Shown one piece after another: positions 27,801-35,617 of a stretch of DNA of 64,000 nucleotides; within the stretch, counting starts at the first letter, position 1; each line of letters starts with the position of its first letter. Below the pieces are notes generated by a model. It did no database searches, was not told where the DNA came from, and saw only the letters and a program-made list of their open reading frames with translations. The stretch lies in contig NZ_JBDOHS010000004.1 of NCBI RefSeq assembly GCF_039832105.1, forward strand, positions 62,001 through 126,000, given 5' to 3'. The translations under genes and the position numbers were made by a program. The DNA is from Dorea_A sp016295505. Lineage in GTDB: Bacteria > Bacillota > Clostridia > Lachnospirales > Lachnospiraceae.

Positions 27801-29015
27801 ATGTTGACATTAGAGAAGTTTGAACAGGCAAGTGAAATGGTGAAAAACGTTACACTTCCGACCAAGCTGGTATACAGTGAATATCTGAGCCAGCAGACCG
27901 GCGGCAAGATCTATCTGAAGCCGGAAAACATGCAGTATACAGGAGCATATAAAGTAAGAGGATCCTATTATAAGATCAGCACTATGACAGAAGAAGAGAG
28001 AGAAAAGGGGCTCATCGCGGCTTCTGCAGGAAATCATGCACAGGGTGTTGCATACGCTGCACAGAAATTCGGATGTAAGGCAACGATTGTTATGCCAACG
28101 GTTACTCCGCTGATTAAAGTGAATCGTACGAAGAATTACGGAGCAGAGGTTATTCTCCATGGAGATGTCTATGATGATGCCTGCGCATATGCACAAAAGC
28201 TTGCACAAGATAGAGGATGTACTTTTGTGCATCCGTTTGACGATCTGGATATTGCGACGGGACAGGGAACGATCGCAATGGAGATTGTACAGGAACTTCC
28301 TACTGTAGACTATATATTTGTACCTGTTGGCGGCGGTGGACTGGTAACAGGTGTATCCACGCTTGCCAAGATGCTGAATCCAAAGATCAAAGTTATAGGA
28401 GTGGAACCGGCTGCTGCAGCAAGTATGACAGCGGCTCTTCAGATGGGAGAGCCGGTTACGCTGGAAAGTGCCAATACGATTGCCGATGGTACTGCCGTAA
28501 AACGTGTGGGAGAAAAGATCTTTCCGTACGCACAGGAGAACATTGACCAGGTTCTTACGGTAGAGGACGATGAACTGATCGGTGCATTCCTGGATATGGT
28601 GGAGAATCATAAGATGGTCGTTGAAAATTCCGGCCTTCTCACGGTTGCCGCTTTGAAACAGATGGATCTGAAAGGAAAAAAGGCAGTCGCTATATTAAGC
28701 GGCGGAAATATGGATGTCATCACGATGTCGTCTATTGTTCAGCACGGACTGATTCAGAGAGACCGTATCTTTTCTGTATCCGTACTGCTTCCGGATAAAG
28801 CAGGTGAGCTTGTGCGTGTAGCAACAACGATTGCAAATGCAAATGGCAATGTTATTAAACTTGAACATAACCAGTTTGTCAGCACCAATCGTAATGCCGC
28901 AGTGGAGCTTCGTATTACAATGGAAGCATTTGGTACGGAGCACAAGCATCAGATCTTAAATGCACTGGAAGAGGGCGGATTCCGTCCGAGAGAAATCGGC
29001 GCAAAACTATATTAA
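27801..29015 (+). CDS. ilvA: Threonine ammonia-lyase with C-terminal ACT domain
   Basis: A 404-residue fold-type II PLP enzyme that turns threonine into 2-oxobutyrate and ammonia. The PLP lysine is in YTGAYKVRGSYYK (near residue 52), the glycine loop is VPVGGGGLVTGVS, and SGGNMD is near residue 300. The last 75 residues (SVLLPDKAGELVRVATTIANANG) form an ACT-type domain. The length of about 400 fits the TdcB/IlvA short class with one ACT module. It could feed isoleucine synthesis or threonine fermentation to propionate. It sits behind ftsY but ends with its own terminator. Confidence 0.92.
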   Translation: MLTLEKFEQASEMVKNVTLPTKLVYSEYLSQQTGGKIYLKPENMQYTGAYKVRGSYYKISTMTEEEREKGLIAASAGNHAQGVAYAAQKFGCKATIVMPTVTPLIKVNRTKNYGAEVILHGDVYDDACAYAQKLAQDRGCTFVHPFDDLDIATGQGTIAMEIVQELPTVDYIFVPVGGGGLVTGVSTLAKMLNPKIKVIGVEPAAAASMTAALQMGEPVTLESANTIADGTAVKRVGEKIFPYAQENIDQVLTVEDDELIGAFLDMVENHKMVVENSGLLTVAALKQMDLKGKKAVAILSGGNMDVITMSSIVQHGLIQRDRIFSVSVLLPDKAGELVRVATTIANANGNVIKLEHNQFVSTNRNAAVELRITMEAFGTEHKHQILNALEEGGFRPREIGAKLY

Positions 29016-29030
29016 TAACATATTGACAAA

Positions 29031-29077
29031 AGGGTCATGATTTTCATCGAGGGTTATGAAAGTCATGACCTCTTTCT
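29031..29077 (+). terminator. Terminator after ilvA
   Basis: GGTCATGATTTTCAT pairs with ATGAAAGTCATGACC (15 pairs, one G-U) around a short loop and is followed by TCTTTCT. Confidence 0.8.
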
Positions 29078-29097
29078 ATTTTCTGTAAAAAAACGTA

Positions 29098-29126
29098 TTG
29101 ACACTGAATGTATAATTGTATACAAT
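29098..29126 (+). promoter_or_regulatory. Promoter of the Re-citrate synthase operon
   Basis: TTGACA (29098-29103), a 17-base spacer and TACAAT (29121-29126). The -10 falls inside the palindrome at 29108-29133, so bound repressor would block RNA polymerase. Confidence 0.7.
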
Positions 29127-29133
29127 TATACAT
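29108..29133. promoter_or_regulatory. Perfect 26-base palindrome, likely GntR/FCD operator
   Basis: The left half ATGTATAATTGTA is followed directly by its exact reverse complement. The centre TTGTATACAA resembles operators of FCD-type GntR regulators. A GntR/FCD gene lies in the same operon at 30590. The site covers the -10 box and part of the spacer, which predicts repression. Confidence 0.75.
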
Positions 29134-29184
29134 GTTTAGTTTAGTGCTTTATCTTACTAAAATATTGGAAAGCGAGCGAGTAAA

Positions 29185-30579
29185 ATGGAAAATAGAAAAG
29201 TATATCTGAATGAACATACGAATTTATTACAGCTGGAGGAGCATATGTATCCATTGGTTGATGTGGATACACCAAACGTATTCCGGAATCTTTTTCATTA
29301 CGATGAGATTCCGAAAATAGCATTTAATGATCGAATTGTACCGCATCACATGCCGGATGAAATATGGATCACGGATACGACATTCCGGGATGGACAGCAG
29401 TCACGGGCACCATACAGTACAGAGCAGATTGTAAAAATATATGACTATTTTCATCGTCTTGGAGGCCCGAATGGAAAGATCCGTCAGTGTGAATTTTTCC
29501 TGTATAGCAAAAAAGACCGGGATGCAGTATACAAATGTATGGAAAAGGATTATAAATTTCCGGAGATTACTAGCTGGATCCGTGCGAGTAAAAAAGACTT
29601 CGATCTGGTAAAAGAGATTGGAATGAAGGAAACGGGTGTGCTGGTCAGCTGTTCGGATTATCACATTTTTTATAAATTAAAAATGACGCGACGTCAGGCA
29701 ATGGAACACTATCTGTCAATTGTCAGAGAGTGTCTCGAGACTGGAATCAGTCCGAGATGTCATCTGGAAGATATTACAAGATCCGATATCTATGGATTTG
29801 TGATTCCGTTCTGTCTGGAACTGATGAGACTGATGGATGAATATAAAATTCCTGTGAAAGTGCGAGTATGTGATACAATGGGTTATGGTGTAAACTATCC
29901 GGGTGCAGTGATCCCGAGATCCATTCCGGGAATCATCTACGGAATCCGGGTACATGCGGGAGTACCGAGCGAATTGATTGAATTCCACGGACACAATGAT
30001 TTTTATAAAGCAGTAAGCAACTCTTCAACTGCGTGGCTGTATGGAGCGAGTGGTGTGAACTGTTCTCTTTTCGGAATCGGAGAGCGCACCGGCAATACTC
30101 CATTGGAGGCAATGGTATTTGAGTATGCACAGCTTCGCGGTACGCTGGATGGTATGGATACACGTGTGATCACGGAACTGTCAGAATATTATGAGAAAGA
30201 GATTGGATATGAGATCCCGTCAAGGACTCCTTTTGTCGGTAAGAATTTTAATGTTACAAGAGCGGGAATTCATGCGGATGGACTGTTGAAGAATGAAGAG
30301 ATCTACAATATCTTTGATACAGGCAAGTTTCTGAATCGTCCGCCGCTTGTTGCAGTATCCAATACTTCCGGACTTGCAGGAATCGCACACTGGATTAATT
30401 CCTACTTCAGCCTTCCGGAAGAAAAACAGGTGGATAAAAACTCAGAACTTGTAAGCTGTGTAAAAGACTGGGTAGATCAGGAATATGAAGATGGACGAGT
30501 TACCGTTTTGACAGACGAAGAACTATTACAGGTGATTGAAGAAAATTGTAAGAAACTGGGAATCAGTCTGGTCAGATAG
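29185..30579 (+). CDS. Citrate synthase, Re-type candidate (HMGL/LeuA-like family)
   Basis: A 464-residue member of the DRE-TIM aldolase family. WITDTTFRDGQQSRAPYS (near residue 58) carries the metal and acid motif, and EFHGHNDFYKAVSNSS and GIGERTGNTPLEAMV follow. It lacks the LeuA regulatory C-domain. The family includes isopropylmalate, homocitrate and Re-citrate synthases. Its operon with NADP-isocitrate dehydrogenase favours Re-citrate synthase as known from Clostridium kluyveri, which condenses oxaloacetate and acetyl-CoA. The start at 29185 has a weak ribosome site; an internal ATG at 29245 has GGAGGAG but only three bases away. Substrate assignment is inference. Confidence 0.75.
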   Translation: MENRKVYLNEHTNLLQLEEHMYPLVDVDTPNVFRNLFHYDEIPKIAFNDRIVPHHMPDEIWITDTTFRDGQQSRAPYSTEQIVKIYDYFHRLGGPNGKIRQCEFFLYSKKDRDAVYKCMEKDYKFPEITSWIRASKKDFDLVKEIGMKETGVLVSCSDYHIFYKLKMTRRQAMEHYLSIVRECLETGISPRCHLEDITRSDIYGFVIPFCLELMRLMDEYKIPVKVRVCDTMGYGVNYPGAVIPRSIPGIIYGIRVHAGVPSELIEFHGHNDFYKAVSNSSTAWLYGASGVNCSLFGIGERTGNTPLEAMVFEYAQLRGTLDGMDTRVITELSEYYEKEIGYEIPSRTPFVGKNFNVTRAGIHADGLLKNEEIYNIFDTGKFLNRPPLVAVSNTSGLAGIAHWINSYFSLPEEKQVDKNSELVSCVKDWVDQEYEDGRVTVLTDEELLQVIEENCKKLGISLVR

Positions 30580-30589
30580 AGGTGAGAAT

Positions 30590-31246
30590 ATGGAGGAATA
30601 TCGTGACGGATCTTTACGGGGAAAGGTTTTTCAACGATTAAGAGAAGATATTTTAAATGGAGTTTATCAGGAACACGAAGAATTAAGAGAGATTACGATC
30701 GGAGAGGAGCTTGGCGTGAGCAGGACTCCGGTCAGAGAAGCACTAAGGCAGCTTGAGCTGGAAGGACTTGTTACGATCATCCCGAATAAAGGGGCTTACG
30801 TAACAGGCATCACTGCAAAAGATGTGGAAGATATCTATAAGATTCGTTCCCAGCTGGAGGGATTATGTGCAAGATGGGCTACGAAAAATATTACAGATGA
30901 GCAGATAGAAGAACTGGAGGAGATCATACTCCTGTCGGAATATCATTTGCACAAAAAAAGGAATGGACAGGCGGAACAGGTGTCAGAGATGGATGGAAAG
31001 TTCCATAAGATCTTGTATGAAGCGTCCGATAGTCGTATACTGGAACATGTGTTAAAAGATTTTCACAAGTATGTACAGATGGCAAGGACGATGTCGGTAG
31101 AAGCACCGACACGTGCTCAGCGGTCTATTGAAGAACATCGCGAAATATTAAATGCGATCAGAGCAAAGGATGCAGATCTGGCTGAAAAGCTTGCAAATCA
31201 GCATATCATCAATGTTATGAAAAATCTGCATCTGAATGAAATATAG
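30590..31246 (+). CDS. GntR-family regulator, FadR/FCD subfamily
   Basis: A 218-residue regulator starting at ATG 30590 (GAGGTGAG upstream), ten bases after the citrate synthase gene. The winged helix occupies residues about 8-75 (LRGKVFQRLREDILNGVYQ, GEELGVSRTPVREALRQLELEGLV). The FCD effector domain follows, with DGKFHKILYEAS and EHREILNAIRAKD supplying typical metal/acid-binding positions. FCD proteins usually sense carboxylic acids. Citrate, 2-oxoglutarate or glutamate would make sense here. It probably binds the 26-base palindrome at 29108. Confidence 0.88.
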   Translation: MEEYRDGSLRGKVFQRLREDILNGVYQEHEELREITIGEELGVSRTPVREALRQLELEGLVTIIPNKGAYVTGITAKDVEDIYKIRSQLEGLCARWATKNITDEQIEELEEIILLSEYHLHKKRNGQAEQVSEMDGKFHKILYEASDSRILEHVLKDFHKYVQMARTMSVEAPTRAQRSIEEHREILNAIRAKDADLAEKLANQHIINVMKNLHLNEI

Positions 31247-31302
31247 AACTATAAAACCTACGGAAACAGCGACAAAGATTCAAACAGGAGGAAGATGTAA
31301 AG

Positions 31303-32502
31303 ATGGCAAAAATTAAGATGACAACACCTATTGTGGAGATGGACGGAGATGAGATGACCAGAATTCTCTGGAAAATGATTAAAGAAAATCTGCTGGAACC
31401 ATTTGTTGAACTGAATACAGAATACTATGATCTGGGTCTTGAATGCCGTAATGAGACGAATGATCAGGTTACTGTTGATGCGGCAAATGCGACAAAGAAG
31501 TATAAAGTTGCCGTAAAATGTGCAACGATCACTCCAAATGCAGCACGTATGACAGAATATAATCTGAAAGAGATGTGGAAGAGTCCGAATGGTACGATCC
31601 GTGCGATTCTGGATGGAACGGTATTTCGTGCGCCAATCGTGGTAAAAGGCATTGAACCATGTGTGAAAAACTGGAAGAAACCAATTACGATTGCAAGACA
31701 TGCGTATGGTGACGTTTATAAAAACACAGAAATGAAGATTCCAGGACCCGGGAAGGTTGAGCTTGTATATACGGCAGAAGATGGAACAAAGACAAGAGAA
31801 CTGGTACATAACTATGCAGGAGCCGGTGTGGCACAGGGAATACATAATCTGTGCGGTTCCATTGAAAGCTTTGCAAGAAGCTGTTTTAACTATGCGCTGG
31901 ATACCAGACAGGATCTTTGGTTCGCTACAAAGGATACAATCTCTAAAAAATATGATCATACATTTAAAGATATCTTCCAGGAGATCTATGATGCAGAATA
32001 TGCTGAAAAGTTCGAAAAGGCAGGTATCGTATACTTTTACACACTGATTGATGATGCGGTAGCCCGTGTCATGAAGTCCGAAGGCGGATATATCTGGGCC
32101 TGCAAGAACTATGACGGAGATGTTATGAGTGATATGGTGTCTTCTGCATTTGGTTCACTTGCCATGATGACTTCTGTACTGGTATCACCGGAAGGATATT
32201 ATGAGTATGAAGCTGCACATGGAACGGTACAGCGCCATTATTATAAGCATCTGAAAGGGGAAGAGACATCAACCAACTCTGTTGCAACAATCTTTGCATG
32301 GACAGGTGCGCTGAGAAAACGTGGCGAGCTCGATGGCAATCAGGAATTGATGGAATTTGCCGATAAACTTGAAAAGGCAACGATTGACACGATTGAAGAA
32401 GGAAAGATGACAAAAGATCTGGCACTGATTACGACGCTGGAGAATCTAACTGTATTGAACAGTGAGAACTTCATCAAAGCAATTGCGGAAAAATTGCAGT
32501 AA
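31303..32502 (+). CDS. icd: NADP-dependent isocitrate dehydrogenase
   Basis: A 399-residue isocitrate dehydrogenase of the eukaryote-like homodimeric type: PIVEMDGDEMTRILWKMIKE at the N-terminus, then TITPNAARMTEY and SPNGTIRAILDGTVFR. YIWACKNYDGDVMSDMVSSAFGSLAMMTS and AAHGTVQRHY complete the signature. It oxidises isocitrate to 2-oxoglutarate and makes NADPH. With the citrate synthase two genes upstream it forms the oxidative TCA branch for glutamate synthesis. Aconitase is not in the window. Confidence 0.95.
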   Translation: MAKIKMTTPIVEMDGDEMTRILWKMIKENLLEPFVELNTEYYDLGLECRNETNDQVTVDAANATKKYKVAVKCATITPNAARMTEYNLKEMWKSPNGTIRAILDGTVFRAPIVVKGIEPCVKNWKKPITIARHAYGDVYKNTEMKIPGPGKVELVYTAEDGTKTRELVHNYAGAGVAQGIHNLCGSIESFARSCFNYALDTRQDLWFATKDTISKKYDHTFKDIFQEIYDAEYAEKFEKAGIVYFYTLIDDAVARVMKSEGGYIWACKNYDGDVMSDMVSSAFGSLAMMTSVLVSPEGYYEYEAAHGTVQRHYYKHLKGEETSTNSVATIFAWTGALRKRGELDGNQELMEFADKLEKATIDTIEEGKMTKDLALITTLENLTVLNSENFIKAIAEKLQ

Positions 32503-32557
32503 ATTATGAAATAAACATAATTTGTTATACTGGTTCCCATGAAAGGAGTCGTGTGGT

Positions 32558-32734
32558 ATGAAAAGTAATTGTGAGTCCTGTGCACATTATGAATATGATG
32601 AAGATTATGAATGTTACGTCTGTCAGATGGATCTGGATGAGGACGAGCTATATCGGTTTGTGACAAATACATATCGGGATTGTCCGTATTACAGTTATGG
32701 AGACGAGTATACGGTGGTCAGGCATCAGATGTAA
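32558..32734 (+). CDS. Small cysteine-rich protein (DUF6472-like)
   Basis: A 58-residue protein beginning MKSNCESCAHYEYDEDYECY and ending in VVRHQM. Cysteines in CESC, CYVC and DCPYY suggest a bound metal ion. GAAAGGAG lies 10 bases upstream of ATG 32558. It resembles a tiny family widespread in Lachnospiraceae, named here from memory. Function unknown. A bidirectional terminator follows. Confidence 0.75.
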   Translation: MKSNCESCAHYEYDEDYECYVCQMDLDEDELYRFVTNTYRDCPYYSYGDEYTVVRHQM

Positions 32735-32760
32735 ATTTCAGGGAGCGTTGCTTGTACATG

Positions 32761-32804
32761 AAAAACCAGGATATCATATTCGGAAAGGTGATATCCTGGT
32801 TTTT
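32761..32804. terminator. Bidirectional terminator
   Basis: AAAAACCAGGATATCA pairs with TGATATCCTGGTTTTT. A and T runs flank the stem, so it can end both the small cysteine-rich gene and the converging ABC-F gene. Confidence 0.88.
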
Positions 32805-32820
32805 ATAATGTTTCCTTTCT

Positions 32821-34773
32821 TTATTCTGCAAGTTCTTCCCACTTTTCATATAATTCTGCAAGTTCTTCTGCGATAGAAGCTTTTTCCTTTGCCAGTTCCT
32901 GACATTTTACTGAATTCGTAAAGATCTCTTCCTGCATCATTAATTCATCGATTTCGGCATCGCGTTCTTCGAGATCAGAGATGCGGTCTTCCGTCTTTTT
33001 CAGTTCATTTTTTCGTTTTCGCTCCCGTGCCTGAGCTTCTTTTTGTTCCTGCCAGCTGAGTTTGGAATCTGTGATGGAATTCGTGGAAGATTTTGCTGCG
33101 GAAGAAGCGGCCTTTACACTTCCGGGAATTGGAGCCGAAGCAGTGCTGCCGGCATAGATGGCTGTCAGTTCTTCTTTTTTCTCCAGATAATAATCATAAT
33201 TACCAATATAATTGACAAATGTCTGGTTTACCAGATCCAGGATCCTTGTTGCGGTCTGATTAATAAAATATCGGTCATGAGAGACATACAATACAGTTCC
33301 GGTGTAATCATTTAATGCTTTTTCCAGAATTTCTTTGGAGGTGATATCCAAATGGTTGGTTGGCTCATCAAGGATCAGAAAGTTTGCTTCGGACAGCATC
33401 AGTTTCGCAAGTGAAACACGTCCGCGCTCCCCGCCGCTCAGAGAGCTGATCTGTTTGAAGACGTCCTCTCCGGTAAAGAGAAATGCTGCAAGAACATTGC
33501 GGATCTGGGTGTTTGTCAGTGTCGGATAGTCATCCGATATCTCATCGAAGATGGTTTTTTCCATATGAAGGACGTGATGTTCCTGGTCATAGTATCCGAT
33601 TTTTACATTCGTTCCAAGCGAGAAGGTTCCGCTGTCAGCTGAAACTACCTGATTCAGGATTTTCAATAATGTGGTTTTGCCGGTTCCGTTGTCGCCAATG
33701 ATTGCAACATGTTCTCCGCGTTTTATTTCGAAGCTGATGTCAGAGAATAAGGTCTGCCCCGGAAATGATTTGCTTAAGTGTTCTACCGTTAATACATCGT
33801 TTCCACTGACACAGGAAGGCTCCAGTGTCAGATGAATCTCCGTATTCAGCTCCTGGGGCTTCTCTACAGGCTTCATCTTTTCCAGCATTTTTTCGCGACT
33901 TTCTGCACGTTTAATGGATTTTTCACGGTTGAAAGAACGAAGTTTTTCGATGACAGCCTCCTGGTGTCTGATTTCCTGCTGCTGGTTCAGATATTCCTTC
34001 AGTCGCGCTTCCCGAAGTTTCTTTTTCTTGTCGGCGTAATCGCTGTAATTGCCCTGATAGGTCATCAAAGATCCCTGCTCGATTTCCAGTACCTTTGTGA
34101 CAACTCTGTTCAGAAAGTACCGGTCATGGGAGACGATCAGAACAGCCCCCGGATAGTTGAGAAGATAAGTCTCAAGCCATGAGATGGAATTCAGATCCAG
34201 GTGGTTGGTAGGCTCATCCAGCAGGAGAATATCCGGTTTTGTGAGGAGCAGCTTTCCAAGAGATACGCGTGTTTTCTGTCCGCCGGAAAGTGTGTCAACC
34301 GGCTTGGAGAAATCGTTTTCTGTAAAGCCAAGACCCTTAAGAACGCCCGTAATTTCACTTTCATAGGCATATCCGTTGGCGCGTTCGAAAGCGGCAGTCA
34401 GGCGGTTGTAAGTGTTCAGACGTGCTTCCAGTTCCGCACCGGAGAGATGTTTTAATTCCAGTTCGATAGAACGAATCTGTTGTTCCATGGAGATGATCTC
34501 TGACTTGGCAAGCTTCACTTCCTCATAGATGGTATTGCCGCTTTGCATCTGCTGGTGCTGTGCGAGATAGCCGAGAGTCTTTCCTTTTGTGAGAATGACA
34601 GTTCCGCCGTCAGAAGGCAGTTCTCCGACGACCATCTTCAGGAGAGTAGACTTTCCGGCGCCGTTTGGTCCGACCAGTGCAGCCTTTTCATGATCCTCTA
34701 TGTGAAATGATCCATCGGCGACAATTACGTTTTCACCGAAGGATTTATTGATTCCGTGACATGCTAATATCAT
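32821..34773 (-). CDS. ABC-F family ATPase (YdiF/Uup-like)
   Basis: A 650-residue soluble protein with two ABC modules. Walker A motifs are GPNGAGKST (residues 37-45) and GDNGTGKTT (about 350); signatures are LSGGQKTRVSLGKLLL and LSGGERGRVSLAKLML. A charged linker (about 240-310) and a C-terminal coiled coil (from about 555) follow. Members act on ribosomes, as translation factors or in antibiotic resistance, and have no membrane part. The start ATG 34773 has GGAGGAAAT; the in-frame reading to 34998 runs over the divergent rex gene. It is closest in layout to YdiF-type housekeeping proteins. Resistance is not implied. Confidence 0.9.
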   Translation of the reverse strand: MILACHGINKSFGENVIVADGSFHIEDHEKAALVGPNGAGKSTLLKMVVGELPSDGGTVILTKGKTLGYLAQHQQMQSGNTIYEEVKLAKSEIISMEQQIRSIELELKHLSGAELEARLNTYNRLTAAFERANGYAYESEITGVLKGLGFTENDFSKPVDTLSGGQKTRVSLGKLLLTKPDILLLDEPTNHLDLNSISWLETYLLNYPGAVLIVSHDRYFLNRVVTKVLEIEQGSLMTYQGNYSDYADKKKKLREARLKEYLNQQQEIRHQEAVIEKLRSFNREKSIKRAESREKMLEKMKPVEKPQELNTEIHLTLEPSCVSGNDVLTVEHLSKSFPGQTLFSDISFEIKRGEHVAIIGDNGTGKTTLLKILNQVVSADSGTFSLGTNVKIGYYDQEHHVLHMEKTIFDEISDDYPTLTNTQIRNVLAAFLFTGEDVFKQISSLSGGERGRVSLAKLMLSEANFLILDEPTNHLDITSKEILEKALNDYTGTVLYVSHDRYFINQTATRILDLVNQTFVNYIGNYDYYLEKKEELTAIYAGSTASAPIPGSVKAASSAAKSSTNSITDSKLSWQEQKEAQARERKRKNELKKTEDRISDLEERDAEIDELMMQEEIFTNSVKCQELAKEKASIAEELAELYEKWEELAE

Positions 34774-34800
34774 GGTATTTCCTCCTTTGCATACGATATA

Positions 34801-34828
34801 ATTATAACGGAAATGGTGTAAATTACAA
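34801..34828 (-). promoter_or_regulatory. Promoter for the ABC-F gene
   Basis: On the minus strand TTGTAA (34828-34823), a 16-base spacer and TATAAT (34806-34801). It stands back to back with the rex promoter. Confidence 0.6.
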
Positions 34829-34835
34829 CTATTGT

Positions 34836-34864
34836 TTGACATTAATCTTCCGATTTTATATAAT
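34836..34864 (+). promoter_or_regulatory. Promoter of rex
   Basis: Perfect TTGACA (34836-34841), a 17-base spacer and perfect TATAAT (34859-34864), about 32 bases before the TTG start. TTGTTTGACATTAATC at the -35 matches a Rex operator only weakly, so autoregulation is uncertain. Confidence 0.82.
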
Positions 34865-34895
34865 ATCTTTAGACTATAACAGGAAGGTGAATACA

Positions 34896-35540
34896 TTGGA
34901 AGGAAGAGAGATATCGCAGGCGGTAATACGAAGGTTGCCAAGGTATTACAGATATTTGGGAGAACTTTTAGAAAATGGAGTAGAACGAATCTCTTCAAAT
35001 GATCTCAGTAAACGAATGAAAGTGACTGCGTCACAGATTCGTCAGGATCTTAATAATTTCGGAGGATTTGGTCAACAGGGATACGGATATAATGTAAAGT
35101 ATCTGTACACAGAGATTGGTAAGATTCTCGGACTTGAAGAAGATCACAATATTATTATTATCGGAGCTGGTAATCTGGGGCAGGCACTGGCCAACTATGC
35201 AGCATTTGAAAAACGTGGTTTTATATTAAAGGGAATCTTTGATGTGAATCCACGGTTGGAGGGTGTGGCAATCCGGGGCGTTCCGGTACGTATGATGGAT
35301 GATCTGAAGTCTTTTGTACAGAATAATAATATAGATATTGCTGTTCTTACGATTCCAAAAGAAAAGGCAATTGAGGTTGCGAATATGCTGGTTGAAAACG
35401 GGGTACGTGCGATCTGGAATTTTGCACATACAGACCTGAATCTTCCAGAGAATATCATCGTGGAAAATGTGCATTTATCTGAAAGTCTTATGCAGTTATC
35501 CTATAATATAAGCCGTTATAACGAAGAACACAAAAAATAA
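34896..35540 (+). CDS. rex: Redox-sensing transcriptional repressor Rex
   Basis: A 214-residue repressor starting at TTG 34896, eight bases after AGGAAGG. The N-terminal winged helix (ISQAVIRRLPRYYRYLGELL, then SNDLSKRMKVTASQIRQDLNNFGGFGQQGYGY) binds DNA. A Rossmann fold follows (IIIGAGNLGQALANYAAF) that senses the NADH/NAD+ ratio. When NADH is low, Rex represses fermentation genes. Candidate operators lie in this window ahead of the iron alcohol dehydrogenase (46995 and 47023) and more weakly ahead of nfnAB (48333). Confidence 0.95.
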   Translation: MEGREISQAVIRRLPRYYRYLGELLENGVERISSNDLSKRMKVTASQIRQDLNNFGGFGQQGYGYNVKYLYTEIGKILGLEEDHNIIIIGAGNLGQALANYAAFEKRGFILKGIFDVNPRLEGVAIRGVPVRMMDDLKSFVQNNNIDIAVLTIPKEKAIEVANMLVENGVRAIWNFAHTDLNLPENIIVENVHLSESLMQLSYNISRYNEEHKK

Positions 35541-35551
35541 AGATGATGTAG

Positions 35552-35600
35552 ACGTGTAAGGTCCGGCATGTGCAGACATGCCTGTTCTTACACGTTCTTT
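35552..35600 (+). terminator. Terminator after rex
   Basis: ACGTGTAAG pairs with CTTACACGT, enclosing a second stem GGCATGT/ACATGCC. The outer stem is followed by TCTTT. Confidence 0.7.
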
Positions 35601-35617
35601 GATATGGGGGTGAGACA

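Noticed and set aside
29108..29133. Palindrome as a transcription terminator
   Set aside because: It lies upstream of the gene, overlaps a -10 box, is AT-rich and has no T run.
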